From: Phycisphaeraceae bacterium
Lineage (GTDB): Bacteria; Planctomycetota; Phycisphaerae; Phycisphaerales; SM1A02
NCBI GenBank assembly: GCA_015709595.1
Contig: CP054178.1
Location: forward strand, 434,001 to 498,000
Direction: 5' to 3'
Length of the DNA stretch: 64,000 nucleotides
The position numbers and the translations under genes were made by a program. Positions 31,077 to 41,526 of the stretch are shown here, one piece after another. The notes under the pieces were generated by a model, which was not told where the DNA came from, did not search any database, and worked only from the letters and a program-made list of their open reading frames with translations. Within the stretch, counting starts at the first letter, position 1. Each line of letters begins with the position of its first letter.

Positions 31077-31829
31077 TCAGCACGCCGCGTCCACCATCGC
31101 CAGCGCGCGCTCGATTGAGATCACGTCCCCCGCAGTGATCCGCTCCGGCAGCGCCTCCAGCCCGACCGCCATGGATTCATCGAACGGCCCCACCGCCGTG
31201 CGCCGCAGCGACGCGCAGAAGCCCCCCGTCCCCAGCGCCTTCCCCAGGTCGCGCGCCAGCGAGCGCACGTAGAACCCCTTGCCGCAGTGCAGCTCCACTT
31301 CCGCAATCGGCCAGTCGTAGCGCGACAGCGCGATCGAATGCACCACCACCGCCCGCGCCGCCAGGTGCGGCGGCTGACCCTGACGCGACAGCCGGTACGC
31401 CCGCCGCCCGCCCACCTTCATCGCGCTGTAGCTCGGCGGCTGCTGCATGATCCGCCCCGCGAACCCCGCCAGCGCCCGTTCAACATCTTCCCGCGTCGGC
31501 GGCCCCCCCACACATCCCACGCCACCCACCCCCCCCGCGCGCTCCACGTCCAGCCGCTCGCCCTCGGCGTCATCCGTCGTGGTGAACGCGCTCAGGTCGA
31601 TCGCCGTGCGGTAGCGCTTGCTGGTGTTCATCAGCCGCTCGATGATTTTTGTGGCCTTGCCCAGCGCGATCACCAGCACGCCCGTGGCCAGCGGGTCGAG
31701 CGTGCCCGCGTGACCCGTGCGCACGCCCCCCGCCCGGCGCTTCACGATCGCCACCGCCCGCGCGCTGGACAGACCCACCGGCTTGTCCACCACCAGCACG
31801 CCCGACACGGGTTCACGCGACTCGCTCAC
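31077..31829 (-). CDS. truB: tRNA pseudouridine-55 synthase
   Basis: Makes pseudouridine 55 in the T loop of most tRNAs. The 250 residues hold the catalytic motif [14 protein letters not shown] with Asp45, followed by [29 protein letters not shown] and [13 protein letters not shown] Gly/Val run, [13 protein letters not shown], lies between the DAEGERL segment and the active-site cleft; most TruB proteins have nothing similar. The gene converges on acnA and diverges from the propeller-protein gene, whose start is 84 bases away. Confidence 0.95.
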   Translation of the reverse strand: MSESREPVSGVLVVDKPVGLSSARAVAIVKRRAGGVRTGHAGTLDPLATGVLVIALGKATKIIERLMNTSKRYRTAIDLSAFTTTDDAEGERLDVERAGGVGGVGCVGGPPTREDVERALAGFAGRIMQQPPSYSAMKVGGRRAYRLSRQGQPPHLAARAVVVHSIALSRYDWPIAEVELHCGKGFYVRSLARDLGKALGTGGFCASLRRTAVGPFDESMAVGLEALPERITAGDVISIERALAMVDAAC

Positions 31830-31913
31830 GGGGCAGGATACGTCGCCCGCCCCGCGGTACCATGTCGCGTCCCGCTTCCCTCACGCCCCACGTTCACCGC
31901 TCAGGAACACCAC

Positions 31914-33104
31914 ATGACCGCCATCCGCGTTCTCGTCGGCACCAAGAAGGGCGCCTTCATCATCACCTCCGACGCCGCCCGCAGAAAGTGGACCGTCAAC
32001 GGCCCGCACTTCGCCGGCTGGGAGATCTACCACATGAAGGGCTCGCCTGCCGACCCCAGCCGCATCTACGTCTCCCAGTCCAGCGGCTGGTTCGGCCAGA
32101 TCATCCAGCGCTCCGACGACGGCGGCCAGACCTGGCACACCCCCGGCTCCAGGCCCGAAGACCTTGTCGGCGACTACGGCATGCCCAAGGGCGAATCCAA
32201 CAAGTTCCTCTACAACGAAGACCCCGCCTGCGGCGGAGCCCCCCTCACCACCCATCAGTACTACGACGGCACCCAGAAACCCTGGGTGTTCAAGCGCGTC
32301 TGGCACATCGAACCCTCCCTCGACAACCCCGACATGGCCTACGCCGGCGTCGAGGACGCCGCCCTCTTCCGCACCACCGACGGCGGACGCTCCTGGCACG
32401 AACTGGCCGGTCTCCGCGGCCACCCTTCCGGGGGGCAGTGGCAGCCCGGCGCGGGCGGCTTGGGACTCCACACCATCCTCATCGACCCCACTTCCGGCGG
32501 CAGGCGGCTCTACATCGCCATCTCCGCCGCCGGGTGCTTCCGAAGCGATGACGCCGGCCAGACCTGGAAGCCCATCAACAAGGGACTGCGATCCCAGTTC
32601 ATCCCCGACCCCGACGCCGAAGTCGGCCACTGCGTCCACCGCATCGCCCTGCACCCTTCCCGCCCCGACACCGTCTTCATGCAGAAGCACTGGGACATCA
32701 TGCGCTCCGACAACGCCGGCGAACACTGGACCGAAGTCTCCGGCGACCTGCCCAGCGACTTCGGCTTCCCCATCGATGTCCACGCCCACAACCCCGACAC
32801 CATCTACGTCGTGCCCATCACCAGCGACTCGCTCCACTACCCGCCCGAAGGCAGACTCCGCGTCTACCGCAGCACGTGTGGGGGGGGCGACTGGGAGCCC
32901 CTCACCAACGGCCTGCCGCAGAAGGATTGCTACGTGAACGTGCTGCGCGACGCCATGGCCGTGGACACGCTCGACCCCTGCGGCATCTACTTCGGAACCA
33001 CCGGCGGCCAGGTCTACTGCTCACCCAACGGCGGCGACTCCTGGCAGCCCATCGCGGAGCATCTGCCGGGGGTGCTGTCAGTCGAGGTGCAGGTGGTGAC
33101 CTGA
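31914..33104 (+). CDS. Asp-box (BNR) beta-propeller protein
   Basis: A 396-residue protein made of repeated Asp-box hairpins, S/T-x-D-x-G-x-x-W: [32 protein letters not shown] and a variant SPNGGDSW. These mark sialidase-type six- or seven-bladed propellers. No signal peptide is visible and the chain starts directly with [15 protein letters not shown], so the protein is probably cytoplasmic. The Arg triad of true sialidases was not identified, so no glycosidase activity should be assumed. The ATG at 31914 follows an AGGA. A long repeat region follows the stop codon. Confidence 0.85.
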   Translation: MTAIRVLVGTKKGAFIITSDAARRKWTVNGPHFAGWEIYHMKGSPADPSRIYVSQSSGWFGQIIQRSDDGGQTWHTPGSRPEDLVGDYGMPKGESNKFLYNEDPACGGAPLTTHQYYDGTQKPWVFKRVWHIEPSLDNPDMAYAGVEDAALFRTTDGGRSWHELAGLRGHPSGGQWQPGAGGLGLHTILIDPTSGGRRLYIAISAAGCFRSDDAGQTWKPINKGLRSQFIPDPDAEVGHCVHRIALHPSRPDTVFMQKHWDIMRSDNAGEHWTEVSGDLPSDFGFPIDVHAHNPDTIYVVPITSDSLHYPPEGRLRVYRSTCGGGDWEPLTNGLPQKDCYVNVLRDAMAVDTLDPCGIYFGTTGGQVYCSPNGGDSWQPIAEHLPGVLSVEVQVVT

Positions 33105-33109
33105 CGCCC

Positions 33110-33264
33110 CCGTGCCACGGTTCGGTGAGCCGTGCGATCCCCGTGCCACGGCTCTGTGAGCCATGCGATCCCCGTGCCACGGCTCGGTGAGCCGTGCGAT
33201 CCGCGTGCCACGGCTCGGTAAGCCGTGCGATCCCCGTGCCACGGCTGTCTCAGCCGTGCGAGCG
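33110..33264 (+). repeat. Tandem array of 31-bp units, family A
   Basis: Five units starting at 33110, 33141, 33172, 33203 and 33234. Each has the form CCCGTGCCACGGCTC plus a short loop plus GAGCCGTGCGATC, so each can fold as a small hairpin. Differences between units lie mainly in the loop. The period is constant at 31 bp with no intervening spacer. Confidence 0.9.
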
Positions 33265-33463
33265 GGCAGCGATGTTCGATCGCGCCGGTGCCTCGGTTCG
33301 GACAGTCCCCCTCACGACTCGGTCCTTCATCCCGCCGCACCGCTCTCGCGCGACCGCACGGCCGTCACGGCCGTGGCACACCAAGCCGCATCTGACCCCC
33401 ACGCTCGCGTGCCACGGCTGTCTCAGCCGTGCGAGCGGCCCACGACGTTCGATCGCGCCGGTG
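33236..33463 (+). repeat. 56-bp direct repeat
   Basis: Bases 33236-33291 and 33408-33463 match with few differences: CGTGCCACGGCTGTCTCAGC, then CGTGCGAGCGG, then GTTCGATCGCGCCGGTG. The first copy begins inside the last 31-bp unit, so the array and this repeat overlap. Confidence 0.8.
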
Positions 33464-33480
33464 TCCCGTTGATGGAGGAT

Positions 33481-33557
33481 GGGATGACGCTCCGGGAATC
33501 CCACCGATCCGTGAGCGGGGGTCGCGGCGGGAACGGTGGGGTTCGAGGACTCACCCC
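33481..33557. repeat. Imperfect inverted repeat, family B copy 2
   Basis: The left arm (33481-33505) ends GGGAATCCCACC. The right arm (33535-33557) begins GGTGGGGTTC and ends CTCACCCC. It has the same architecture as 2968-3050. Confidence 0.7.
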
Positions 33558-33667
33558 ACCCTACTATCTTCATCCCCTCCATCCGTGTTCATCCGTGGAC
33601 ACCACCCCACTATGCTTTCTCTTCGTGTCCCTCTGTGGCCCTCTGTGTTGATCCCTCCTCCCCGACC

Positions 33668-35377
33668 CTACACCGGCAGCCGGTCCAGCTCGCCCTGCAC
33701 TTCCTCCATCAGCGCCTTCATCATCGCCGGGCCGAAGTCGAAAGCCAGCCCCGCCGCGTTGAAGAGGTCGGGCAGCGGTCGTGAGCCGCCGAGGGCGAGG
33801 GCCTGGGTGTAGTGTTCGATGGCGGTGCGGGGGTCGCGGCGGTACTGCGACCAGAGCTGCAGCGCGCCGAGCTGGGCGATGCCGTACTCGATGTAGTAGA
33901 ACGGCGCGCCGAAGAGGTGGCCCTGCCGCTGCCAGCCCACCGCGCGGTACTGCTCCAGCCCGGACCAGTCATCCGCCGGGCCGAAGCGTTCCTGGAGGAG
34001 CAGCCACTGTTTCGTGCGGTCCTCGCGCGAGTGGCCGGGGTGGGTGTAGATCCAGTGCTGGAACGCATCGATCGTCGCGATCCACGGCAGGAGCGTGGCG
34101 AGCTGCTCCAGGTGGCGGCGGCGGGCGCGATGGGCGTCTCCCTCACTCCCGTAGAACTCTCCCAGGAACGGGTGGGCGGTGAGCTCCATGCTCATCGAGG
34201 CCACCTCGCAGAACTCCAGCGGGGCGTGGCGATACGCCAGCAGCGGCTGGTGCTGGCTGAGCAGGGCGTGGAAGGCGTGTCCCGCCTCGTGCACCATCGT
34301 TTCGACATCGCGCTGCAGCCCGGCGGCGTTCATGAAGATGAAGGGCTTGCGGGAGCGGTCGCGCTGGTACTGGTAGCCGCCGGGCGCCTTGCCCTTGCGG
34401 GATTCCAGGTCGAGCATTCCCGGCCCCCGGAGTTGATCGAACAACTCGCCCAGCCGGCCGTCCATGCGGTGGAACAGCCCGGCGGTTTTTTCGATGAGGT
34501 CCGCCGCCCCATCGAAGGGTTTGAGCGGCCCGCGGCCCTTGATGTCCACGGACAGGTCCCAGGGGCGCAGCGTGTCGATGCTCAGTTCCCTGCGGCGCTG
34601 GGCGTTGAGTTTCCGCAGCAGGGGCACGCAGCATTCCTCCGCCGCCTGGTGGAACTGCTCGCAGTGGGCGGGCGTGTAGTCGAAGCGGTGCTTGCGCTTG
34701 AAGGCGTAGTCGCGGTAGTTCTCAAAGCCGGCGTTGCGGGCCATCTGGTGGCGCAGGGTGACCAGCCGGTCGAAGATGCCGCTGATTCGTTCGTGGTCGG
34801 CGAAGCGGCGTTCGGCCACGCCGCGCCACGCCTCCTCGCGGGTGGCGCGGTCGGTTTCTTCGAGGAACCGGCCCATCTGCGGCAGGGTCTTCTCCTCGCC
34901 GCGGAAGGTGACGGTCATCGCGCCGCAGATCTGGTCGTACTGCTGGTCGAGTTTGGTCTCCTCGGTCTGGAGTGGGATGTTCTCCTCGCGGAAGAGTTCG
35001 ACATCGGCCTTGAGGTCGCGCAGGAGGACGCCGTAGGCGGCGGGGTCGAGTTTCGCCACGTGGGGGGAGGAGACGATCTTGCGGTCCAGCTCGAAGGAGA
35101 CCTGCTTGACCTTGGGGTCCACGTGTTCGACGAAGTGCAGGTAGGCCGCTCGGCGGTTCTCATCATCCGTGTGGCAGGTCATCTGGATGTACAGGTTGGC
35201 CTGGGCCTCGCTGACGGCGCTGTCGAGTTCGCTGCGGTCGAGCAGGAGCTGGCGGAGACAGCCGTCGCATCGCAGCGTGCGATTGAGCAGGGCTCGGTAG
35301 AGCGGCTCGATGGCCGTCCAGTCGGCGGCGTTGAGATCGGCGGGAACAAACGGCGATGCGGCTGTCGCGACAGTCAT
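33668..35377 (-). CDS. M3-family oligoendopeptidase
   Basis: Zinc peptidase of the oligoendopeptidase F/thimet class that cuts short peptides in the cytoplasm. The 569 residues match the family. The metal motif is MVHEAGHAFHALL with His363, Glu364, His367, followed by the third-ligand helix FCEVASMSMELTAHPFL. The C-terminal QLGALQLWSQYRRDPRTAIEHYTQALALGG also fits. No signal peptide. It probably recycles peptides. The gene lies between the repeat region after the propeller gene and a second repeat region before ispE. Confidence 0.93.
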   Translation of the reverse strand: MTVATAASPFVPADLNAADWTAIEPLYRALLNRTLRCDGCLRQLLLDRSELDSAVSEAQANLYIQMTCHTDDENRRAAYLHFVEHVDPKVKQVSFELDRKIVSSPHVAKLDPAAYGVLLRDLKADVELFREENIPLQTEETKLDQQYDQICGAMTVTFRGEEKTLPQMGRFLEETDRATREEAWRGVAERRFADHERISGIFDRLVTLRHQMARNAGFENYRDYAFKRKHRFDYTPAHCEQFHQAAEECCVPLLRKLNAQRRRELSIDTLRPWDLSVDIKGRGPLKPFDGAADLIEKTAGLFHRMDGRLGELFDQLRGPGMLDLESRKGKAPGGYQYQRDRSRKPFIFMNAAGLQRDVETMVHEAGHAFHALLSQHQPLLAYRHAPLEFCEVASMSMELTAHPFLGEFYGSEGDAHRARRRHLEQLATLLPWIATIDAFQHWIYTHPGHSREDRTKQWLLLQERFGPADDWSGLEQYRAVGWQRQGHLFGAPFYYIEYGIAQLGALQLWSQYRRDPRTAIEHYTQALALGGSRPLPDLFNAAGLAFDFGPAMMKALMEEVQGELDRLPV

Positions 35378-35688
35378 GAATCACTCCCGTGAGGGCTTGG
35401 AACCACGAAGAACTGGAACCACAGATAAGCACGGATGAGGTTGAGAAAAAGTTCCTCGACGTGGATTCACCGCAGAGGCGCGGAGTTCGCAGAGAGAGAA
35501 GTCGGGGTTCCTGATCCTGTCTTCTCTGCACACTCTGCGACTCTGCGGTGAATCTCTCTTTGGCGGTTCGGGAATCGCGTTGGTGTTCGTTGGAACCGCA
35601 GAAGCGGGGCTTGGGACATCTGGGCCACAACCGTAGCGCTCTTCTCCCTATCCGTGTTCATTCGTGTTCATCTGTGGTTGCACCCGAC
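35378..35688. repeat. Nested inverted repeats between the M3 peptidase gene and ispE
   Basis: This 311-base spacer is nearly all repeat. The outer arms are ACCACAGAT (35418-35426) and ATCTGTGGT (35670-35678), each in a longer CACGGATGA-type context. The inner arms are GATTCACCGCAGAG (35464-35477) and CTCTGCGGTGAATC (35541-35554), with additional GCAGAG/CTCTGC matches inside. Related segments occur at 33580-33655 and 57325-57360. No gene is seen here. Confidence 0.85.
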
Positions 35689-36558
35689 TCACAGCGTGCG
35701 CACGGGGACGGCGGGCAGTTCGAGCCGCTGCTCGATCGCCGCGGCGAGGGCTTCGGCGTGCAGGGCGTCGTCACAGAGCACGAAGACGGTGGAACCGCTG
35801 CCGGTGACGTGGGCCGGTCGCTCGGCGAGGGCGCCGACGGCGTCGAGCAGCGGGCGCAGTCCCGGGGCCACGCGCATCGCGGCGGCGGCCAGGTCGTTGA
35901 ATGGCGCCGCGGGGTCGAGCCGGGGCGCCGTCGCCAGCGCCCGCACCGCCTGCGACCGCAGGGGCGGCGCGGGAGTCTCATCAAACGCGCCGTACACGCG
36001 GCCCGTGGGACAGGCGAAGTCGGGAAACGCCGCCACCGCGTGGAGCGGCGGGCGCGGCGGGAGCGGGTCGATCACGTCGCCCAGCCCTTCGACGATGGCG
36101 TGTCCGCCGCGCACGAAGAAAGGCACGTCGGAGCCAAGCCCGCCGCCGATCCGTGCCAGCTCGCCCGGCGGCAGGTTCAGTTCGAACAGCTGGTTGACGG
36201 CGTGGAGCATGGCGGCGGCGTTGGATGATCCTCCGCCCATCCCGCCGCCGACGGGAATCCGCTTCTCCAGGCGCATCTGCACGGGCAGACGGCGATCCAG
36301 GAGGTTCTCCAGCGCCAGGTGGGCGCGCACCGCCAGGTCGCGCGTGATGGGCCAGTTGATGTCGCTTCGCCGCCTGGCCTGCCTGTGCCACAGAATGGCG
36401 TAGCGGGAGAGCCGATCCTCCGGCAGCCGCGTGACGGTGAGTTCGTCGGCCAGATCGACGGTGGCCATCCACGAGCAGATGGGGTGCATGCCGTCCTCGT
36501 CGGGCGGACCGACGGCGAGGGCGAGGTTGAGCTTGCCGGGCGATGAAATGGTGAGCAC
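35689..36558 (-). CDS. ispE: 4-diphosphocytidyl-2-C-methyl-D-erythritol kinase
   Basis: Phosphorylates CDP-methylerythritol in the MEP pathway of isoprenoid synthesis. About 289 residues from the GTG at 36558. The ORF can be read 29 codons further to 36645, but that segment is coded by a dispersed repeat and lacks the family start, so it is excluded. The GHMP-kinase loop is PVGGGMGGGSSNAAA, with the N-terminal SPGKLNLALAVGPPDEDGMH and the C-terminal VTGSGSTVFVL. No clear ribosome site was found, so the start could be one of several nearby GTGs. It stands alone, beside a repeat region. Confidence 0.9.
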   Translation of the reverse strand: MLTISSPGKLNLALAVGPPDEDGMHPICSWMATVDLADELTVTRLPEDRLSRYAILWHRQARRRSDINWPITRDLAVRAHLALENLLDRRLPVQMRLEKRIPVGGGMGGGSSNAAAMLHAVNQLFELNLPPGELARIGGGLGSDVPFFVRGGHAIVEGLGDVIDPLPPRPPLHAVAAFPDFACPTGRVYGAFDETPAPPLRSQAVRALATAPRLDPAAPFNDLAAAAMRVAPGLRPLLDAVGALAERPAHVTGSGSTVFVLCDDALHAEALAAAIEQRLELPAVPVRTL

Positions 36559-36607
36559 GTCGGGCACGGGAGAGGATAGGAGGGGGCGCGTCGGTCGAAC
36601 CCCCTGT

Positions 36608-36633
36608 GCGAGCCGCGACCGTGAGGGAGCGGA
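36608..36633. repeat. Half copy of palindromic family C
   Basis: GCGAGCCGCGACCGTGAGGG followed by AGCGGA. It matches one arm of the full elements at 54815-54873 and 59822-59891. It sits in the leader of ispE, on the opposite side from the PilZ gene. Confidence 0.65.
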
Positions 36634-36668
36634 CTGGTCGGTCAACTCTCAGAGAGCGCGGCGACGAT

Positions 36669-36691
36669 CACCGCGCACTTCCTGCGCGGTG
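36669..36691. promoter_or_regulatory. Stem-loop upstream of the PilZ gene
   Basis: CACCGCGCA (36669-36677) and TGCGCGGTG (36683-36691) form a perfect 9-bp stem around CTTCC. It lies about 90 bases before the PilZ start and no U-run follows. It could be a protein-binding or RNA regulatory hairpin; its role is unknown. Confidence 0.4.
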
Positions 36692-36780
36692 CAACCGTTC
36701 CGAAACACATGACGCCGACCCAAGTCGCCATGCCGCCGCGCCGATAACGACAGGGCGGCGGGGCGATCGGGAATGCGACC

Positions 36781-37143
36781 ATGCACGAAGAAGTGAAGAC
36801 CGTCAACATTCGCGACCGGCGGCGCCACCCGCGCGTCGATGCACGGCAGTTCGGCAAGATCTACGAACCCCGCTGCGGGCGGTACTTCCCCTGCACCACG
36901 TGCAACATCTCCGAGGGCGGCGCGTTCATCGAGATCGCGCGGCCCCTGCCTCTGGCGCCGGGGGACCGCCTGCTGGTGGGCCTGGCCGCGGGCGATCGAC
37001 CCGCGATCCTGCGCTCCAAGGAGCTCTTCCCCGTCGAGGTGCTGCGCTCCGTGGTGACGACGGATCATCGTCAGGGCATCGCGGTGCGCTTCATCGAGGC
37101 GAAGGAGACGCCGGTGGACGCGGCGCTGCGACTGGCGGCGTGA
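36781..37143 (+). CDS. PilZ-domain protein
   Basis: A 120-residue single-domain protein. The two signatures of PilZ c-di-GMP receptors are present: RRRHPRVDAR near the N-terminus (the RxxxR loop) and NISEGGAFIEI (the D/NxSxxG beta strand) 30 residues later. It probably binds cyclic di-GMP and acts as a small adaptor controlling motility, adhesion or secretion. Binding was not shown. The start ATG is preceded by GGGA at fair spacing. No partner gene is adjacent; uvsE lies 48 bases beyond its stop in the opposite direction. Confidence 0.87.
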   Translation: MHEEVKTVNIRDRRRHPRVDARQFGKIYEPRCGRYFPCTTCNISEGGAFIEIARPLPLAPGDRLLVGLAAGDRPAILRSKELFPVEVLRSVVTTDHRQGIAVRFIEAKETPVDAALRLAA

Positions 37144-37191
37144 GTTGAAGGGTGGCGAAGCGCTCCGCGCGGAACTCGGGCTCGATCCGAC

Positions 37192-38166
37192 TCACCGATG
37201 CGTCGGCGGACGGGGTCGGCGCGGCCTGCTCCACGGTCGCTTCGTGATCTCGCGGTGCGGGACGCTCGTCGGCGGCGGTTCGAGCTGCCGTTTCAGCCGC
37301 AGCACCGCCTTCTCCTTCTTCTTGGCTTCCACCTCGATGGTGACATTCAACCCGCGCCAGCACGCGGGGAAGTCGGTGATGTTGATGAAGTCGTGATGTC
37401 GGCGCGGATTGCGTGAACGCCACCCGCCCACCGGACTGGAGATGTGCAGCAGCGGCTCGCGGCTCCAGGTGGCCAGCGCGGCGGCGGTGGCTTCCTCGAT
37501 CGAGAGATCATCCCGCAGGCAGCGGTGGTGATGCACGTCGTACACGAGCGGAATGGACTCGACGCGGCAGAGCTCGAGCAGGTCGGCGGGCGTGTAGGTG
37601 ACGTCATCGTTCTCCAGCGTCAGCAGCGAACGGGCGTGATCGCTCAGCCGGGCGGCGGCGCGTCGGAAGCGATCGAGCGCGGCGGGCTTGTCGCCGTACC
37701 CGCCTCCCGCGTGAATGTTGATCACGTCCGCGCCGATCCACGTCGCCACCATCGCCTGGTATTCGATCTCGGCGATCGAGGCGCTGACCACGCGCTCGTC
37801 CGGCGAGGAAAGCACGACGAACTGGTCGGGATGGAACGTGGTGCGGAAGCCGCGCTCGCGGGCGAACGAGCCGCAGGCGCGGAAGGCGGCGACGATGGCG
37901 TCGCATCCCGGCAGATCCTCGATTCGGTAGCCGTGCGCGGGATGGGTGATGATCGGCAGCACCTGGCTCACCACGCGGAAGCAGCCGATCCCGTGCGCGT
38001 CGCACCACTCCATCGCCTCCAGCAGGGCGGCGGCGTTGTGACGCGCGATGTCGGCCAGTTTCTCCAGCCCGCGCGGTCGGGTCAGGCGGGAAAGGACCGC
38101 CGCCGTGGTCGTACGGAAACGAATGGGCACGCCGACGAACTGGCAGCAGAGGCCGAGACGGGTCAT
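37192..38166 (-). CDS. uvsE: UV damage endonuclease
   Basis: Endonuclease that nicks next to UV photoproducts and other lesions, starting repair independent of UvrABC. The 324 residues start at MTRLGLCCQF (38166), the typical UVDE start; the longer ORF is not used. TIM-barrel signatures are visible: FRVVSQVLPIITHPAHGYR, FHPDQFVVLSSPDERVV, NIHAGGGYGDK and LTLENDD (metal-binding Glu). The last 35 residues are a Lys/Arg/Pro-rich tail beyond the usual end. It is divergent from ettA's direction of travel only in spacing: ettA lies upstream on the same strand with 93 bases between. Confidence 0.94.
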   Translation of the reverse strand: MTRLGLCCQFVGVPIRFRTTTAAVLSRLTRPRGLEKLADIARHNAAALLEAMEWCDAHGIGCFRVVSQVLPIITHPAHGYRIEDLPGCDAIVAAFRACGSFARERGFRTTFHPDQFVVLSSPDERVVSASIAEIEYQAMVATWIGADVINIHAGGGYGDKPAALDRFRRAAARLSDHARSLLTLENDDVTYTPADLLELCRVESIPLVYDVHHHRCLRDDLSIEEATAAALATWSREPLLHISSPVGGWRSRNPRRHHDFINITDFPACWRGLNVTIEVEAKKKEKAVLRLKRQLEPPPTSVPHREITKRPWSRPRRPRPPTHR

Positions 38167-38259
38167 GGCGGGGTCGCTCCCTCTCGGTTGCGGCTCGCTC
38201 TGCTTCCGCACACCGGCCCGCACGCCGGCTGGATCACGAGACAGGCGATGGGCGGCACC

Positions 38260-39948
<1,689 letters not shown>

Positions 39949-40156
39949 GGGAAGGACTCACCAAGGGCGGGGGAAAGCAGGAATGATAGGGCGAAGGGTC
40001 CGGCAGTCCTGGCGCTGGCTGTCGGTTCCCGGTGGTCGGCGGTCGGTTGTCAGACTTGAGTGGTCGGGGCGGCGGAACGCGCATCTGATCCCGTGTCGAT
40101 CCCGACGCCCCGCACTCAGGACCGCACCCCTCTTCCCTTCCCCCGCTCCACCCCCG

Positions 40157-40423
40157 ATGCTCCACTGGCTCCTTCTCATCCACCTGATCGTCGGCGGCGT
40201 GACGCTGGTCGTCTACGCCTTCGACAAGTGGGCGTCGATGCGCCAGCGCCGCCGCGTGCCCGAAACCACGCTGCACCTGCTCGCGCTGCTCGGGGGCGTC
40301 AGCGGCGCAATCGTCGGACAGTGGGCGCTGCGTCACAAGGTGCGCAAGCGCGGATTCGTGGCGGCGACGGTCCTCATCGCCATGCTGCACGGGGCGCTTC
40401 TGCTGTGGGCGGCTCTCTCCTGA
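40157..40423 (+). CDS. Small DUF1294 membrane protein
   Basis: An 88-residue membrane protein. The ATG at 40157 gives the family start MLHWLLLIHLIVGG. Features of DUF1294 are present: YAFDKWASMRQRRRVPETTLHLLALLGG after the first helix, then two or three more helices with RHKVRKRGF. Members are probably inner membrane proteins of unknown function. The longer frame that begins at 39920 overlaps ettA upstream and is rejected. A strong hairpin lies after the stop. Confidence 0.88.
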   Translation: MLHWLLLIHLIVGGVTLVVYAFDKWASMRQRRRVPETTLHLLALLGGVSGAIVGQWALRHKVRKRGFVAATVLIAMLHGALLLWAALS

Positions 40424-40456
40424 GCGATGCGTCCGTCGCCCCGGGCTGAATGACAA

Positions 40457-40484
40457 CAACGCCCGGTCCACCATCCGGGCGTTG
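40457..40484. terminator. Bidirectional hairpin between convergent genes
   Basis: CAACGCCCGG (40457-40466) pairs with CCGGGCGTTG (40475-40484) over TCCACCAT: a perfect 10-bp stem. It separates the convergent DUF1294 and B12-domain-like genes. The U-run is weak on both strands, so efficiency is uncertain. Confidence 0.6.
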
Positions 40485-40521
40485 CTGCGTCTGGACTGTT
40501 GATTGACGGCTGACCGTCGGA

Positions 40522-41229
40522 TCACGCCGCCTTGGCGATGCGCCGGGTCTTGCCGACCGTGCGCTGATGCTCCATGGCGGCGCGTCGGGCACGCTGGGTC
40601 ACCAGCAGGTCGAGCAGTTCGCCGGGATCGCGAGCCCACAGGTCGGCGCCGATTTCCTCGGCAAGCCCCTCGGCGCGGTTGAACACGCCGCCGCCCACGA
40701 CGATCTGCATGTTCGGGCACGCCCCGACGCCTCGGATGGTGTCGATGAGCTGGCGGATCATCGGCGCGTCGCTGGCCGCGGAGGCGAACATGAGAAGAAT
40801 GTCAGCGCCTCGCTCGGCGACCTCGGTGAGAATCTCGTCCTGCGCGATGCCGCCCCCGCCGAAGAAGACGTCGTAGCCGTCCGCCTCGGAAAGATCGGCC
40901 ACCAGCTGCCCGGCGAGCTCCTCGGTTTCGCTGGGACCGCTGAAGAGGCAGACGGTCCGGTTGCGGCGTGGCTTCTGCACGTAGCGCACCTGCGCCTGAT
41001 CGGCCACGGAGCGAAGGATGCGCGTGGCGTAGTGGTGCGAAAGCGTGGACATCTGATCGGCGCGGAAGAGCCGATTCACCGCCTCGAGCGTGGGCCACAC
41101 CACGCGGAGCGAGAGTTCCTCGGCGGGCATGCCGTCGTGGATGGTTTCCTGCACGATCTGACGCGCGCCGCGACGATCGCCCGAAACCGCGGTCTGGAAG
41201 AGCCGTTCGATGAGCATTTCTTCGTTCAC
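40522..41229 (-). CDS. B12-binding-fold protein without the canonical His motif
   Basis: A 235-residue protein. The GTG at 41229 has GAGGGAG at proper spacing, so it is preferred to the GTG at 41238. The N-terminal 90 residues (LSLRVVWPTLEAVNRLFRADQMSTLSHHYATRILR) resemble the helical cap domain of cobalamin-binding modules. The rest (TVCLFSGPSETEELAGQLVADLSEADGYDVFFGGG) resembles the Rossmann-like B12 domain, including the GDADILLMF and MQIVVGGGVFN strands. The DxHxxG motif for base-off cobalamin is missing. It could bind cobalamin in another mode, or another ligand. A 17-bp palindrome lies about 190 bases upstream. Confidence 0.65.
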   Translation of the reverse strand: MNEEMLIERLFQTAVSGDRRGARQIVQETIHDGMPAEELSLRVVWPTLEAVNRLFRADQMSTLSHHYATRILRSVADQAQVRYVQKPRRNRTVCLFSGPSETEELAGQLVADLSEADGYDVFFGGGGIAQDEILTEVAERGADILLMFASAASDAPMIRQLIDTIRGVGACPNMQIVVGGGVFNRAEGLAEEIGADLWARDPGELLDLLVTQRARRAAMEHQRTVGKTRRIAKAA

Positions 41230-41421
41230 GGGTATCACTCCCTCAGGTCGGGTTGTCCCGGGCGTCCGTGGCCGGGGACAACGTATGGGTGGGTGGTGCG
41301 GCGACCTCCGTGGCCGCGGCGGATCAACTGACGCCCGTGTTCATCGAGCGACCGTCGCGTGATCCTGCAAGCGCCGCGACGCGACACGACGCACGCACCT
41401 ATCGGACAAGGCGGGATAACC

Positions 41422-41438
41422 CGTCACCAAACGTGACG
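41422..41438. promoter_or_regulatory. Perfect 17-bp palindrome upstream of the B12-fold gene
   Basis: CGTCAC (41422-41427) and GTGACG (41433-41438) flank CAAAC. It lies in the 288-base space between the B12-fold gene and the HxlR gene (both on the minus strand). It is a good shape for a dimeric repressor site, but no regulator is indicated. Confidence 0.4.
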
Positions 41439-41526
41439 CTGAGAGTCCAATAACCAGTCACACTGAAGCATGTCGCCTCGATCGACCCGGGGGCGACGCG
41501 AAGACACCGAAATGACCGGCTCGCAT

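Larger units (their letters stand above)
33105..33667. other. Repeat-rich intergenic region
   Basis: These 563 bases hold no convincing gene. They contain a five-unit tandem array of 31-bp palindromic units, a 56-bp direct repeat, a family B inverted repeat, and spacer repeats of the CATCCGTGTTCATCCGTGG and TGTCCCTCTGTGGCCC types. The flanking genes converge, so this is also the 3' end of both transcripts. Confidence 0.8.

Noticed and set aside
33110-33264. CRISPR array
   Set aside because: The units are contiguous, 31 bp long, without unique spacers, and no cas genes are nearby. It is a tandem palindrome array.
35689-36645. Longer IspE with extra N-terminal residues
   Set aside because: The extra 29 residues are encoded by a family C repeat and do not match the family. 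The GTG at 36558 is preferred.
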